Source: Pseudomonadota bacterium (lineage in GTDB: Bacteria > Pseudomonadota > Gammaproteobacteria > Xanthomonadales > Xanthomonadaceae). Taken from it: a stretch of 5,472 nucleotides of DNA. Both the position numbers and the translations under genes were made by a program. Below, piece by piece: positions 1-5,472 of the stretch. Under the pieces are notes generated by a model. The model saw only the letters and a program-made list of their open reading frames with translations. It ran no database searches and was not told the origin of the DNA. The stretch's first letter is position 1. Each line of letters begins with the position of its first letter. The DNA lies in the NCBI GenBank assembly GCA_019348095.1, contig JAHWKC010000030.1:8090-13561 (forward strand), written 5' to 3'.

Positions 1-1330
1 AGCCCGGCAGCCCGTCGTTGGTCGCCGGGTCGACCAGCTTGTTGAGGCGGCGCTCGGAGATGCTCGCCAGCACCGGGATCGCCGCCTTGATGTAGCTCAT
101 CGCCAGCGCCAGCGGCATGCCGTGGAAGTGGCCGGCGGATATCACCTGTTGCTCGACGTGCTCGGCCTGCGCGTCGGGGAAGATGATCGGATTGTCGGTC
201 AGCGAGTTGAGCTCGACCTCCAGCACGCGGGCGGCCTGCGCGACCGCATCGCGCACCGCGCCGTGGACCTGCGGCGTGCAGCGCAGCGAGTAGCTGTCCT
301 GCGGCTGGTGTTTCTTGCCGCCGCGGAACGGCCGGAAGCGGGTGTAGAACTTCTCGCGGCCGTGGCGCTGGTCCAGCGGGACCCAGTCCCAGCCGATGTC
401 GAACCGCAGCTCCCGCGCCTCCTGGGTGTCCCAGCACTGCGGATGCCACGGACGGAAGCGCGGCACCAGGTGATACGGGATGTCGGCCAGCGTGGAGCCA
501 GCCAGCATCCGGCGCAGGTTGGCGGCGGCTTCGACCTGCCCCGGATGTGGACGCAGCGCGTGCACCTCCTCGGCGAACGCACCGAGCCTGCCGGCAAACG
601 CGTCGATGGTCATCGCCGCGGCGAGGTCGGCGGTTTCCAGCAGTGCCTCCAGCTTGTGCAGCGCGAGCACGCCGCAGGCCAGCATCTGCGCGGTGCCGTT
701 GTTGAGCGCGAGCCCTTCCTTGTACGACAGGGTGACCGGCGTCAGGCCAGCGCGCTGCAGCGCCTCGGCCCCGGGCATGCGCTCGCCCTGGTAAAACGCC
801 TGGCCGCCGCCGAGCAGCACGATCGCCAGGTGCGACAACGGCGCCAGGTCGCCCGAGGCGCCGACCGACCCGAGCTGCGGCACCACCGGCACGATGCCGG
901 CGTTGAGCATCGCCGCGAGCGCCTGCAGGGTCTGCACGCGGATGCCGGAATGCCCGCGCATCAGCGTGTTGATCCGGATGCACAGCATCGCCCGCACGAT
1001 CTCCGGGGCGAACGGCTCGCCCACGCAGACCGCGTGGGTCACGATCAGGTTGCGTTGCAGTTCCGCGTGCAGCGACTCGTGCGGGTTGACCGCATCGACG
1101 CCAGCCCCGGAGCGCAGCCGGTGCGCGCCGAGCAGCCGGTCGGCATTGCTGCCGAAGCCGGTCGAGACACCGTAGATGGGCTCCTCGCGGCCGACCTGAT
1201 CGGCCAGGAACTCGGCGGCGCGCGCGACCGCGGGCAGTTGCGCGGCGGCCAGCTCGACCTGCGCGCCATGCGCGACCATCACCAGCTGCGCGCGCGTCAG
1301 CGTGCGGCCGTCCAGCGAGATCGGCCTCAT
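1..1330 (-). CDS. hutH: Histidine/aromatic amino acid ammonia-lyase family protein (MIO enzyme), C-terminus cut by window edge
   Basis: MIO-dependent lyase that would remove ammonia from histidine (giving urocanate) or from another aromatic amino acid; cytosolic. The window holds the first 443 residues. Seen in the sequence: YGVSTGFG with catalytic Tyr53, LIVTHAV with His99 at the position that is His in histidine lyases, GASGD with the MIO-forming Ala-Ser-Gly at 158-160, EGLALNNGT with Asn211, RPHPGQ at 260-265 and QDSYSLRC at 344-351. The start is ATG at 1330, overlapping the hisS stop (ATGA), with a GGAGG ribosome site (1338-1342) seven bases upstream inside hisS. Two things are odd: residues 280-343 contain about 50 more residues than HutH normally has between LAGS and QDxYSLRC, and the usual GGNFH segment reads AGHFHG (399-404). 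The family is certain. The exact substrate is not: it could be HutH or a pigment-pathway or other aromatic lyase, and no other hut gene is visible. Confidence 0.88.
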   Translation of the reverse strand, partial: MRPISLDGRTLTRAQLVMVAHGAQVELAAAQLPAVARAAEFLADQVGREEPIYGVSTGFGSNADRLLGAHRLRSGAGVDAVNPHESLHAELQRNLIVTHAVCVGEPFAPEIVRAMLCIRINTLMRGHSGIRVQTLQALAAMLNAGIVPVVPQLGSVGASGDLAPLSHLAIVLLGGGQAFYQGERMPGAEALQRAGLTPVTLSYKEGLALNNGTAQMLACGVLALHKLEALLETADLAAAMTIDAFAGRLGAFAEEVHALRPHPGQVEAAANLRRMLAGSTLADIPYHLVPRFRPWHPQCWDTQEARELRFDIGWDWVPLDQRHGREKFYTRFRPFRGGKKHQPQDSYSLRCTPQVHGAVRDAVAQAARVLEVELNSLTDNPIIFPDAQAEHVEQQVISAGHFHGMPLALAMSYIKAAIPVLASISERRLNKLVDPATNDGLPG

Positions 1331-2718
1331 GGCCGCGCCTCCGGCAAGACCGCCGCCTGTGCCAGCTCGACCCGCAAGGTCCTGGCCAGCTCGGTGCGTG
1401 GCACCTCGAACTGGTCGGCGCGGCGCAGGTCCTTGATCGTCACCGTGCCGCGGGCGATCTCGTCCTCGCCGAGCACGGCGACGAAGCGGATGCCGGCGCG
1501 ATCGGCGTACTTGAACTGCTTGCCGAGCTTGGACGATTCCATCACCACCTCCGTGTTGAGCCCGCCCTGGCGCAGCTCGGCCGCCACCGCCAGGCAGTGC
1601 GGCAGCGCGGCGGCGTCCATTTGCGTGACCAGCACCTGGACCGTGCTTTCGGCGGTATCGACCAGTCCGGCCTCGCGCAATTGCCAGAACAGGCGGGTCA
1701 GCCCGATCGAGATGCCCACGCCGGGCAGCTTCGACTTGCTGTACTGGCCGGCGAGATCCTCGTAGCGACCGCCCGAGCAGATCGAACCGATCTGCGGGTA
1801 GTCATCCAGCGTGGTCTCGTAGACGGTGCCGGTGTAGTAGTCCAGGCCGCGCGCGATCGAGAAGTTCAGCGCGTAGTCGGACTCGGGCACGCCCAGCGCA
1901 CGGACCAGATCGAGCACCTCGCGCAGCTCGGCTATGCCCTCGCGCAGGGCGTCGTTGCCCTCCCCCAGCGCATCGAGCCGCGCCATCGCATCGGCGTGCG
2001 AGCTCGAGCGCACCCCGACGAACTCCAGAATCGTCGCGACCGCATCGCCGCCCAGGTTGAAACCTTCGCCGGTCAGCGTCTCGCGCACGTAATCCGCACC
2101 GCGCTTGTCGAGCTTGTCGACCTCGCGCAATACCCGGGCCTGCAAGTCGGGCCCGGCAATGCCCTGGGTCTCGAAGAAGCCGCGCATCAGCTTGCGGTTG
2201 TTGAGCTGGATGGTGAACTTGCCGATCGCCAGTTCCGAGAACACGGCGTGGATCACCGCCGGGAACTCGGCATCGAAGCGCACGCTGAGCGCGTCCTTGC
2301 CGACCACGTCGATGTCGCACTGGTAGAACTCGCGGAACCGCCCGCGCTGCGCGCGCTCGCCGCGGTAGACGCGCTGCATCTGGTAGCGGCGGAATGGGAA
2401 TGCGAGGTCGTGCTCGTGCTCGGCGACGTAGCGCGCCAGCGGCACGGTGAGGTCGAAGCGCAGTGCCAGCTCGGGTGGGCCGTCGCTGTCGGATGCCTTG
2501 CCGAGCGCGCCGGTGGACTGCACGAAATACACCTGGCGCTCGGTCTCGCCACCGGACTTGGTCAACAGCACCTCCGACAGCTCCATCACCGGGGTCTCCA
2601 CCGGCAGGAAGCCGAAACGCTCGAAATTGCGCCGGATCGTGTCCAGCGTGCGCTGGAAGGCGATCTGGTCACGGGGCAGCAGCTCCATGACCCCGGGCGG
2701 GGTACGCGGCTTGATCAA
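1327..2718 (-). CDS. hisS: Histidyl-tRNA synthetase
   Basis: Class II aminoacyl-tRNA synthetase that activates histidine with ATP and charges tRNA-His in the cytoplasm. It is 463 residues long, close to the roughly 465 of xanthomonad HisS. In order: N-terminal MIKPRTPPG; the [11 protein letters not shown] segment at 88-98; motif 2, from the RVYRGERAQ stretch into REFYQCDID (116-137); a connecting segment (about 170-280); the histidine-specific loops RGLDYY (290-295) and [10 protein letters not shown] (315-324); motif 3 [11 protein letters not shown] (333-343); and a C-terminal anticodon-binding domain (about 358-463). The start codon is TTG. It is supported by a GGAG ribosome site at 2725-2728 (minus strand) six bases upstream and by conservation of the N-terminus from this residue. 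The stop overlaps the ATG of the downstream ammonia-lyase gene, so the two are likely co-transcribed. The gene is divergent from tRNA-Pro. Confidence 0.97.
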   Translation of the reverse strand: MIKPRTPPGVMELLPRDQIAFQRTLDTIRRNFERFGFLPVETPVMELSEVLLTKSGGETERQVYFVQSTGALGKASDSDGPPELALRFDLTVPLARYVAEHEHDLAFPFRRYQMQRVYRGERAQRGRFREFYQCDIDVVGKDALSVRFDAEFPAVIHAVFSELAIGKFTIQLNNRKLMRGFFETQGIAGPDLQARVLREVDKLDKRGADYVRETLTGEGFNLGGDAVATILEFVGVRSSSHADAMARLDALGEGNDALREGIAELREVLDLVRALGVPESDYALNFSIARGLDYYTGTVYETTLDDYPQIGSICSGGRYEDLAGQYSKSKLPGVGISIGLTRLFWQLREAGLVDTAESTVQVLVTQMDAAALPHCLAVAAELRQGGLNTEVVMESSKLGKQFKYADRAGIRFVAVLGEDEIARGTVTIKDLRRADQFEVPRTELARTLRVELAQAAVLPEARP

Positions 2719-2894
2719 GCGGGACTCCAGTGCGGCCGCTCAAGGGCGGGCGCCGATACAGGTTGAGGGCAATACGGTGGGGCGCAATCAGACCGCACAG
2801 TCTAGCCGCAGCGCCCGCGCCGCCCTACCCCGGCGGCTGACGACCCTAGGGCGCATTGCAATGCCCTCGCTCGTGGGCTGGATGGGCCTGCCTA
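2719..2894. promoter_or_regulatory. Divergent intergenic region upstream of hisS and tRNA-Pro
   Basis: This spacer separates two divergently transcribed genes and must hold the hisS promoter on the minus strand. The hisS ribosome site GGAG is at 2725-2728 on the minus strand. I see no convincing -10/-35 pair for hisS; weak candidates are a TAGACT-like hexamer and a TATCGG-like hexamer read on the minus strand. No T-box, leader peptide rich in His codons or other attenuator is evident, so how hisS is regulated cannot be read from the sequence. Confidence 0.4.
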
Positions 2895-2923
2895 TTGCCT
2901 GCCCCGTCCCGACTGGCTAAAAT
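2895..2923 (+). promoter_or_regulatory. Promoter of tRNA-Pro
   Basis: A -35 element TTGCCT (2895-2900) and a -10 element TAAAAT (2918-2923) are separated by exactly 17 bases. The -10 is followed by the GC-rich stretch GCGCGGC. A GC-rich discriminator after the -10 is typical of stable-RNA promoters under stringent (ppGpp) control. Transcription would start near 2930, leaving a leader of about nine bases before the mature tRNA. Assigned by motif reading only. Confidence 0.6.
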
Positions 2924-2938
2924 GCGCGGCTCTGCTGT

Positions 2939-3015
2939 CGGGGTGTAGCTCAGCCTGGTAGAGCGCTACGTTCGGGACGTAGAAGTCGCAGGTTCAAATC
3001 CTGTCTCCCCGACCA
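2939..3015 (+). tRNA. tRNA-Pro (anticodon CGG)
   Basis: A 77-base gene that folds into a full cloverleaf with encoded CCA (3013-3015). The acceptor strand starts CGGGGTG and pairs with CTCCCCG. The D arm is GCTC/GAGC and the anticodon stem is CTACG/CGTAG. The anticodon loop TTCGGGA (2971-2977) places CGG at 2973-2975, reading CCG proline codons. The T arm is GCAGG with loop TTCAAAT. The acceptor stem contains one U-U mismatch (positions 6 and 67 of the standard numbering). The gene has its own promoter and terminator, so it is probably a single-gene transcript. Confidence 0.98.
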
Positions 3016-3037
3016 ATGAATTCAAAGAGTTACCACT

Positions 3038-3061
3038 AAACCGGCCGTGAGCCGGTTTTTT
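3038..3061 (+). terminator. Rho-independent terminator of tRNA-Pro
   Basis: A perfect 8-base-pair stem (AAACCGGC, loop CGTGA, GCCGGTTT) is followed by more T residues, giving six T in a row (3056-3061). It lies 22 bases after the tRNA CCA end. This is a textbook intrinsic terminator for the tRNA transcript. Confidence 0.92.
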
Positions 3062-3437
3062 GTTGGGTGCAAACCGGGCAACGTGCTCGGGGCCGGCCGA
3101 TCGAGCAGCGGATCCATACCGGAATTACGGAGCGATGCGCGTCGTTCTTCGCGCGACTTGAAGCGGTCCGAACGTGCCCTCGGCCCCACGGAACAGTTGC
3201 GGAAGAACGGATCGATCCAGTCCAGGACCTGGTGCACCGGTTGCCCCGCCACAGGAGGCGAAGGTCACTTTCACCTTTGCCCCTTGGATGCCTTGGCTTT
3301 GGGATTGGAGAACAGATCAGCTTGGATGGATTCCGGCCCGCCAACATTTATCCACCAGTTATCCACCGACTTATCTGCAACTGGACTGCGAATACGAAGG
3401 TAGATTCACTGGCACACGTCAGGACGGGGGTAATGGC
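3062..3437. other. 376-base stretch with no convincing gene between tRNA-Pro and the DUF1508 gene
   Basis: Several short open frames cross this stretch on both strands, but none resembles a protein I know and none has a good ribosome site. GC content is visibly lower than in the flanking genes, for example about 52 percent over 3301-3360. It contains closely packed short palindromes at 3209-3238 and three direct repeats resembling DnaA boxes at 3348-3378. Its position just after a tRNA gene is a common site for inserted DNA, but I find no integrase and no repeated copy of the tRNA 3' end. It may be an eroded insertion or the regulatory leader of the next gene. Confidence 0.5.
3348..3379 (+). 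repeat. Tandem DnaA-box-like repeats
   Basis: TTATCCACC occurs at 3348-3356 and again at 3359-3367, and a third partial copy TTATCTGCA occurs at 3371-3379. The starts are 11 and 12 bases apart, about one helical turn, so all copies would face the same side of the DNA. The DnaA box consensus in proteobacteria is TTATCCACA; the first two copies differ from it only in the last base. The cluster ends 58 bases before the DUF1508 start codon. A DnaA-binding role is an inference; a chance or unrelated repeat is possible. Confidence 0.35.
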
Positions 3438-3644
3438 ATGGCCGGCGAGCCGAATCAGTTTGTGATCTACAAGGACATGCAAGACGATTGGCGCTGGAGG
3501 CTCTTTGCGGCGAACGCGGAAAAAATCGCCGAGAGCGGCGAGGGCTACAAGAACCGGGTCGACTGCATTCACGGAGTGCGATTGGTTGCCGCCACCGCTA
3601 CCAAGGCGGATATCTGGGACGGCGCGACGAAACAGTGGATCTAG
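3438..3644 (+). CDS. Small DUF1508 (YegP-like) domain protein
   Basis: A 68-residue protein made almost entirely of one DUF1508 domain, the fold found as a tandem pair in E. coli YegP. Family hallmarks are visible: an N-terminal strand FVIYKD (8-13), the WRWRL core (18-22), AANAEKIAESGEGY (24-37) with the very typical SGEGY, then a helix with Cys43 and Gly46. Biochemical function is unknown for the family, and the protein is probably cytosolic since no signal or membrane segment is seen. The ATG at 3438 is chosen because homology begins shortly after it and a G-rich run (3426-3430) lies seven bases upstream. The frame is open further upstream (to 3174), but that part does not look like protein. 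The gene is convergent with pyrC, with 27 bases between the stops. Confidence 0.85.
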   Translation: MAGEPNQFVIYKDMQDDWRWRLFAANAEKIAESGEGYKNRVDCIHGVRLVAATATKADIWDGATKQWI

Positions 3645-3655
3645 CGCAGTCCAGC

Positions 3656-3670
3656 GCCTGACCCTCAGGC
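3656..3670. terminator. Small hairpin between convergent DUF1508 gene and pyrC
   Basis: A perfect 6-base-pair inverted repeat GCCTGA/TCAGGC with a CCC loop sits in the 27-base gap between the two converging stop codons, one base past the pyrC stop. It could end transcription from either side, but it has no T run on either strand, so an intrinsic terminator is not established. Confidence 0.3.
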
Positions 3671-3671
3671 A

Positions 3672-4724
3672 TCAACTGCCTTCCGCGAGTCTCCACGCAA
3701 CCGCTTCGCCCGCGCGAAAGGGCACGAAAACCTCTTCCCCGTCGAGCTCGATCTCCGCGGGCACCGTCCAGGACTCCTTGACCAGGGTCACGCTGTCGCG
3801 GTTGCGCGGCAGGCCGTAGAAATCGGGGCCATGGAAGCTGGCAAAGGCCTCCAGCCTGTCGAGTGCTCCGGCCTGCTCGAACACTTCGGCATACAGTTCC
3901 AGCGCCGCGCCTGCGGTGTAGAGCCCTGCGCAGCCGCAGGCGGACTCCTTGGCGTGCCGCAGGTGCGGCGCGCTGTCGGTGCCCAAAAAGAACTTCGGGC
4001 TGCCACCAGTGGCGGCGGCAACGAGCGCGCGGCGGTGTTCCTCGCGTTTCAGCACCGGCAGGCAGTAGGCGTGCGGGCGCAGGCCGCCGGCGAACAGGGC
4101 GTTGCGGTTGAGCAGCAGGTGGTGCGCGGTGATGGTCCCGCCCACATTGGGCCCCGCACCCGCAACGAATTCGGCACCCTGCCTTGTGGTGATGTGCTCC
4201 AGCACGACCTTGAGGCGCGGGAAGCGCGCAACGATGGGAGCCAGGTGCCGCTCGATGAAAACCGCCTCGCGGTCGAAGATGTCGACCTTCGGGTCGGTCA
4301 CCTCGCCGTGCAGCAGCAGCGGCAGGCCGACTTCCTCCATGGCGGCGAACACCGCATCGCAGCGGTCGAAGTCGGTGACACCCCACTGCGCATTCGTCGT
4401 CGCACCGGCAAGGAAGGCCTCTCCGACGCCGTGCACGAAGCCACTGCGGCGGGCACGGACGATCTCCTCGGGCGTGGTGTGATCAGTCAGATACAGCGTC
4501 ATGTGCGGGTCGAACGACATGCCCTCCGGCAGCGCCGCCAGGATGCGGTCGCGGTATTCGCGCGCTTCGTCCACGGTCCGCACGGGAGGGTCCAGGTTGG
4601 GCATGACCATGGCACGCGCAAAGCGGCGCGCGGTGTCCGGAAGCACCGCATGCAGCATCTCCCCGTCGCGCAGGTGCAGATGCCAGTCATCGGGGCGGGT
4701 GAGGGTCAGGCGTGTTGGGTTCAT
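3672..4724 (-). CDS. pyrC: Dihydroorotase, class II (PyrC), with Glu in place of the metal-bridging lysine
   Basis: Zinc amidohydrolase that interconverts carbamoyl-aspartate and dihydroorotate, the third step of pyrimidine synthesis in the cytosol. The product is 350 residues (E. coli PyrC 348) and alignable throughout. Seen: DDWHLHLRD with metal ligands His15/His17 and substrate Arg19; MPNLDPP with Asn43; LLLHGEV with His139; LEHIT with His177; LGTDSAPH with catalytic Asp250 and His254; ESACGCAG; and the mobile-loop ATTN with Thr109/Thr110. The residue in register with E. coli Lys102, which is carboxylated and bridges the two metals, is Glu102 (codon 4419-4421) in VGEAFLAGATTN, so activity as a normal dihydroorotase is uncertain. 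The ATG at 4724 matches the family N-terminus but has only a weak ribosome site. An in-frame ATG at 4814 with AGGGGA upstream would add 30 residues with no family similarity. Confidence 0.9.
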   Translation of the reverse strand: MNPTRLTLTRPDDWHLHLRDGEMLHAVLPDTARRFARAMVMPNLDPPVRTVDEAREYRDRILAALPEGMSFDPHMTLYLTDHTTPEEIVRARRSGFVHGVGEAFLAGATTNAQWGVTDFDRCDAVFAAMEEVGLPLLLHGEVTDPKVDIFDREAVFIERHLAPIVARFPRLKVVLEHITTRQGAEFVAGAGPNVGGTITAHHLLLNRNALFAGGLRPHAYCLPVLKREEHRRALVAAATGGSPKFFLGTDSAPHLRHAKESACGCAGLYTAGAALELYAEVFEQAGALDRLEAFASFHGPDFYGLPRNRDSVTLVKESWTVPAEIELDGEEVFVPFRAGEAVAWRLAEGS

Positions 4725-4995
4725 GTGCGGACTCGGGTCAGAACTGGATAGAAATTGAGGTGATCGAGACTGGGCAGAGAGTGCACTGTAGATGGCGTTG
4801 TCGATCATTGGCATGGCAGTCCCCTGTCTGGCGAATAGCTGAATCAGCTCTTCCGACGGGCCTTGGCGCGCGCCGCGCTTTCGCGCTTCAGTGGTCCTTT
4901 CACGTTCCAAGCGCCGCGAGGCTGCGCGACCCTGCCGCCAATCGCGATCGCTGGACCCGCTCTACCCTACTTCGACCGGGGTGTAAGAGCGCGGA
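4725..4995 (-). promoter_or_regulatory. Leader region of pyrC
   Basis: Upstream region of pyrC, beginning just after the argH remnant stop. On the minus strand it contains an AGGGGA ribosome-site-like sequence (4821-4826), six bases before an ATG at 4814 that is in frame with pyrC. This gives either an N-terminal extension or a translated leader. I see no clear -10/-35 pair, no T-run attenuator hairpin, and no PyrR or PurR site that I can support. A 19-codon basic reading frame (4844-4903) is too short to claim. Confidence 0.4.
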
Positions 4996-5280
4996 TCATT
5001 CGCCAACGATCGCCCCCAGCCGCTCTCTCAACGCGCCCAGACGCAGGTCCGCTGCGGCACCGGGCGACGTCCGGGCGGCGAGGCTTTGCTGCGGGTTGCC
5101 GTCGGCCCAACCCGCCGGATCCGCGGCCTGCTTGTAGGCATCGCGGAAAGGCACTCCGTCGCGGGCGAGATCCATCGCCACATCGGTCGCGTACATCGAC
5201 GGCTCCAGTGCGGCCACCAACGCGTCCTGGCGCCACTCGATGTTGCGCATCAGATCGGGCAGCAGCGACAGCGCCGCACG
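4996..5280 (-). pseudogene. argH: Argininosuccinate lyase (argH) C-terminal remnant
   Basis: The frame ending in TGA at 4996 encodes about 94 residues that resemble the C-terminal domain of xanthomonad ArgH: a [12 protein letters not shown] segment, then [22 protein letters not shown], and near the end [16 protein letters not shown]. ArgH (about 430-460 residues) cleaves argininosuccinate to arginine and fumarate. The catalytic parts, including the GSSxMPxKxNP loop, come from the missing N-terminal two-thirds; I looked for it in all three minus-strand frames up to the edge and did not find it. Similarity fades upstream of about 5280. The frame stays open to a GTG at 5364 (122 residues) and beyond, but the GAGG before that GTG is only two bases away. 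It is most likely a relic of a partial duplication or deletion, with no own start. A short expressed protein cannot be excluded. Confidence 0.72.
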
Positions 5281-5420
5281 GTCGCGATGCGACCAGCTTG
5301 GCGCGCCGATATCGGCGGTCGACCAGACATTCGGCAGCCGGTTCCCTGCATTGCCGATCCCCACCGCCTCGCGTGAGCGGCTGCACGTGCCGCCGGCGCC
5401 GACGAGGCAGTCGCCACGAG

Positions 5421-5472
5421 TTAGTGGCCATACTTCGGCGTGACGCGGGCGCCATGGGCGCCCAAGGCCTTT
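5421..5472 (-). CDS. C-terminal end of an unidentified protein (partial)
   Basis: One minus-strand frame enters from the right edge and stops at TAA (5421-5423). Its last 16 residues are [16 protein letters not shown]. Fourteen of the 16 codons end in G or C, as in the true genes nearby, and the peptide looks like ordinary protein rather than an out-of-frame product. I do not recognise it. It is the best candidate for the real gene upstream of the argH remnant, about 140 bases away. The evidence is only 16 codons. Confidence 0.4.
   Translation of the reverse strand, partial: KALGAHGARVTPKYGH

Noticed and set aside
122..2766. Very long plus-strand open frames opposite the lyase gene and hisS (547 and 389 codons)
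   Set aside because: They are antisense to two clearly homologous genes, have low-complexity Arg/Ala/Gln-rich products and no family resemblance; long antisense frames are expected in GC-rich coding DNA.
2939..3015. U-U mismatch in the tRNA-Pro acceptor stem as a sign of a degenerate tRNA
   Set aside because: All other arms, the anticodon loop and the CCA are intact, and I recall the same CGGGGTG/CTCCCCG arrangement in other gammaproteobacterial tRNA-Pro genes.
3022..3403. Short frames on both strands between the tRNA terminator and the DUF1508 gene
   Set aside because: No recognisable domain, no ribosome sites and no consistent codon bias; mutually overlapping frames suggest non-coding DNA.
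2939..3644. tRNA-Pro as a prophage or island attachment site
   Set aside because: No integrase gene and no second copy of the tRNA 3' end is present in the window.
3655..4712. 13-base inverted repeat CGCCTGACCCTCA at 3655-3667 and on the opposite strand at 4700-4712
   Set aside because: A 13-base match in a 5.5 kb window is about what chance allows, and one copy is inside pyrC coding sequence. It is not evidence of a mobile element.
4844..4903. 19-codon basic peptide (GTG start) upstream of pyrC
   Set aside because: No usable ribosome site, too short to judge, and no hairpin or terminator to make it a leader peptide.
4967..5455. 162-codon minus-strand frame overlapping the argH remnant
   Set aside because: Its product is Arg-rich and featureless, and it overlaps a frame with recognisable ArgH similarity.

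Overview
The window looks like high-GC chromosomal DNA of a gammaproteobacterium in the Xanthomonadaceae (Xanthomonas/Lysobacter/Luteimonas type). I infer this from the Xanthomonas-like HisS, the class of ArgH C-terminus at the right end, GC-rich third codon positions, and a proline tRNA with an encoded CCA. It is mostly housekeeping sequence with a small accessory patch in the middle. I found no CRISPR array, transposase or phage gene.

Left (1-2718, minus strand): hisS (histidyl-tRNA synthetase, TTG start) is followed by a histidine/aromatic ammonia-lyase-family gene that runs off the left edge. The two overlap by four bases (ATGA) and are probably one translationally coupled operon. The lyase has the MIO triad and catalytic residues. 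It also carries about 50 extra residues not found in ordinary HutH, and it does not sit in a hut operon context, so it may not be simple histidine catabolism.

Centre (2895-3061, plus strand): a stable-RNA type promoter drives tRNA-Pro(CGG), closed by a strong intrinsic terminator. Next come about 376 bases of lower-GC sequence without a convincing gene. That stretch holds three in-phase direct repeats resembling DnaA boxes. A 68-residue DUF1508/YegP-like protein gene follows (3438-3644), convergent with pyrC.

Right (3672-5472, minus strand): pyrC encodes a class II dihydroorotase of normal length with nearly every metal and substrate ligand conserved. The exception is the lysine that is carboxylated to bridge the two zinc ions, which is replaced by Glu102. 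Upstream of pyrC lies a C-terminal fragment of argininosuccinate lyase (argH) with no N-terminal two-thirds in the window. At the extreme edge are the last 16 codons of an unidentified gene.

No new multi-gene system is evident. The best leads are the Lys-to-Glu change in PyrC, the ammonia-lyase variant coupled to hisS, the DnaA-box-like cluster, and the argH relic.
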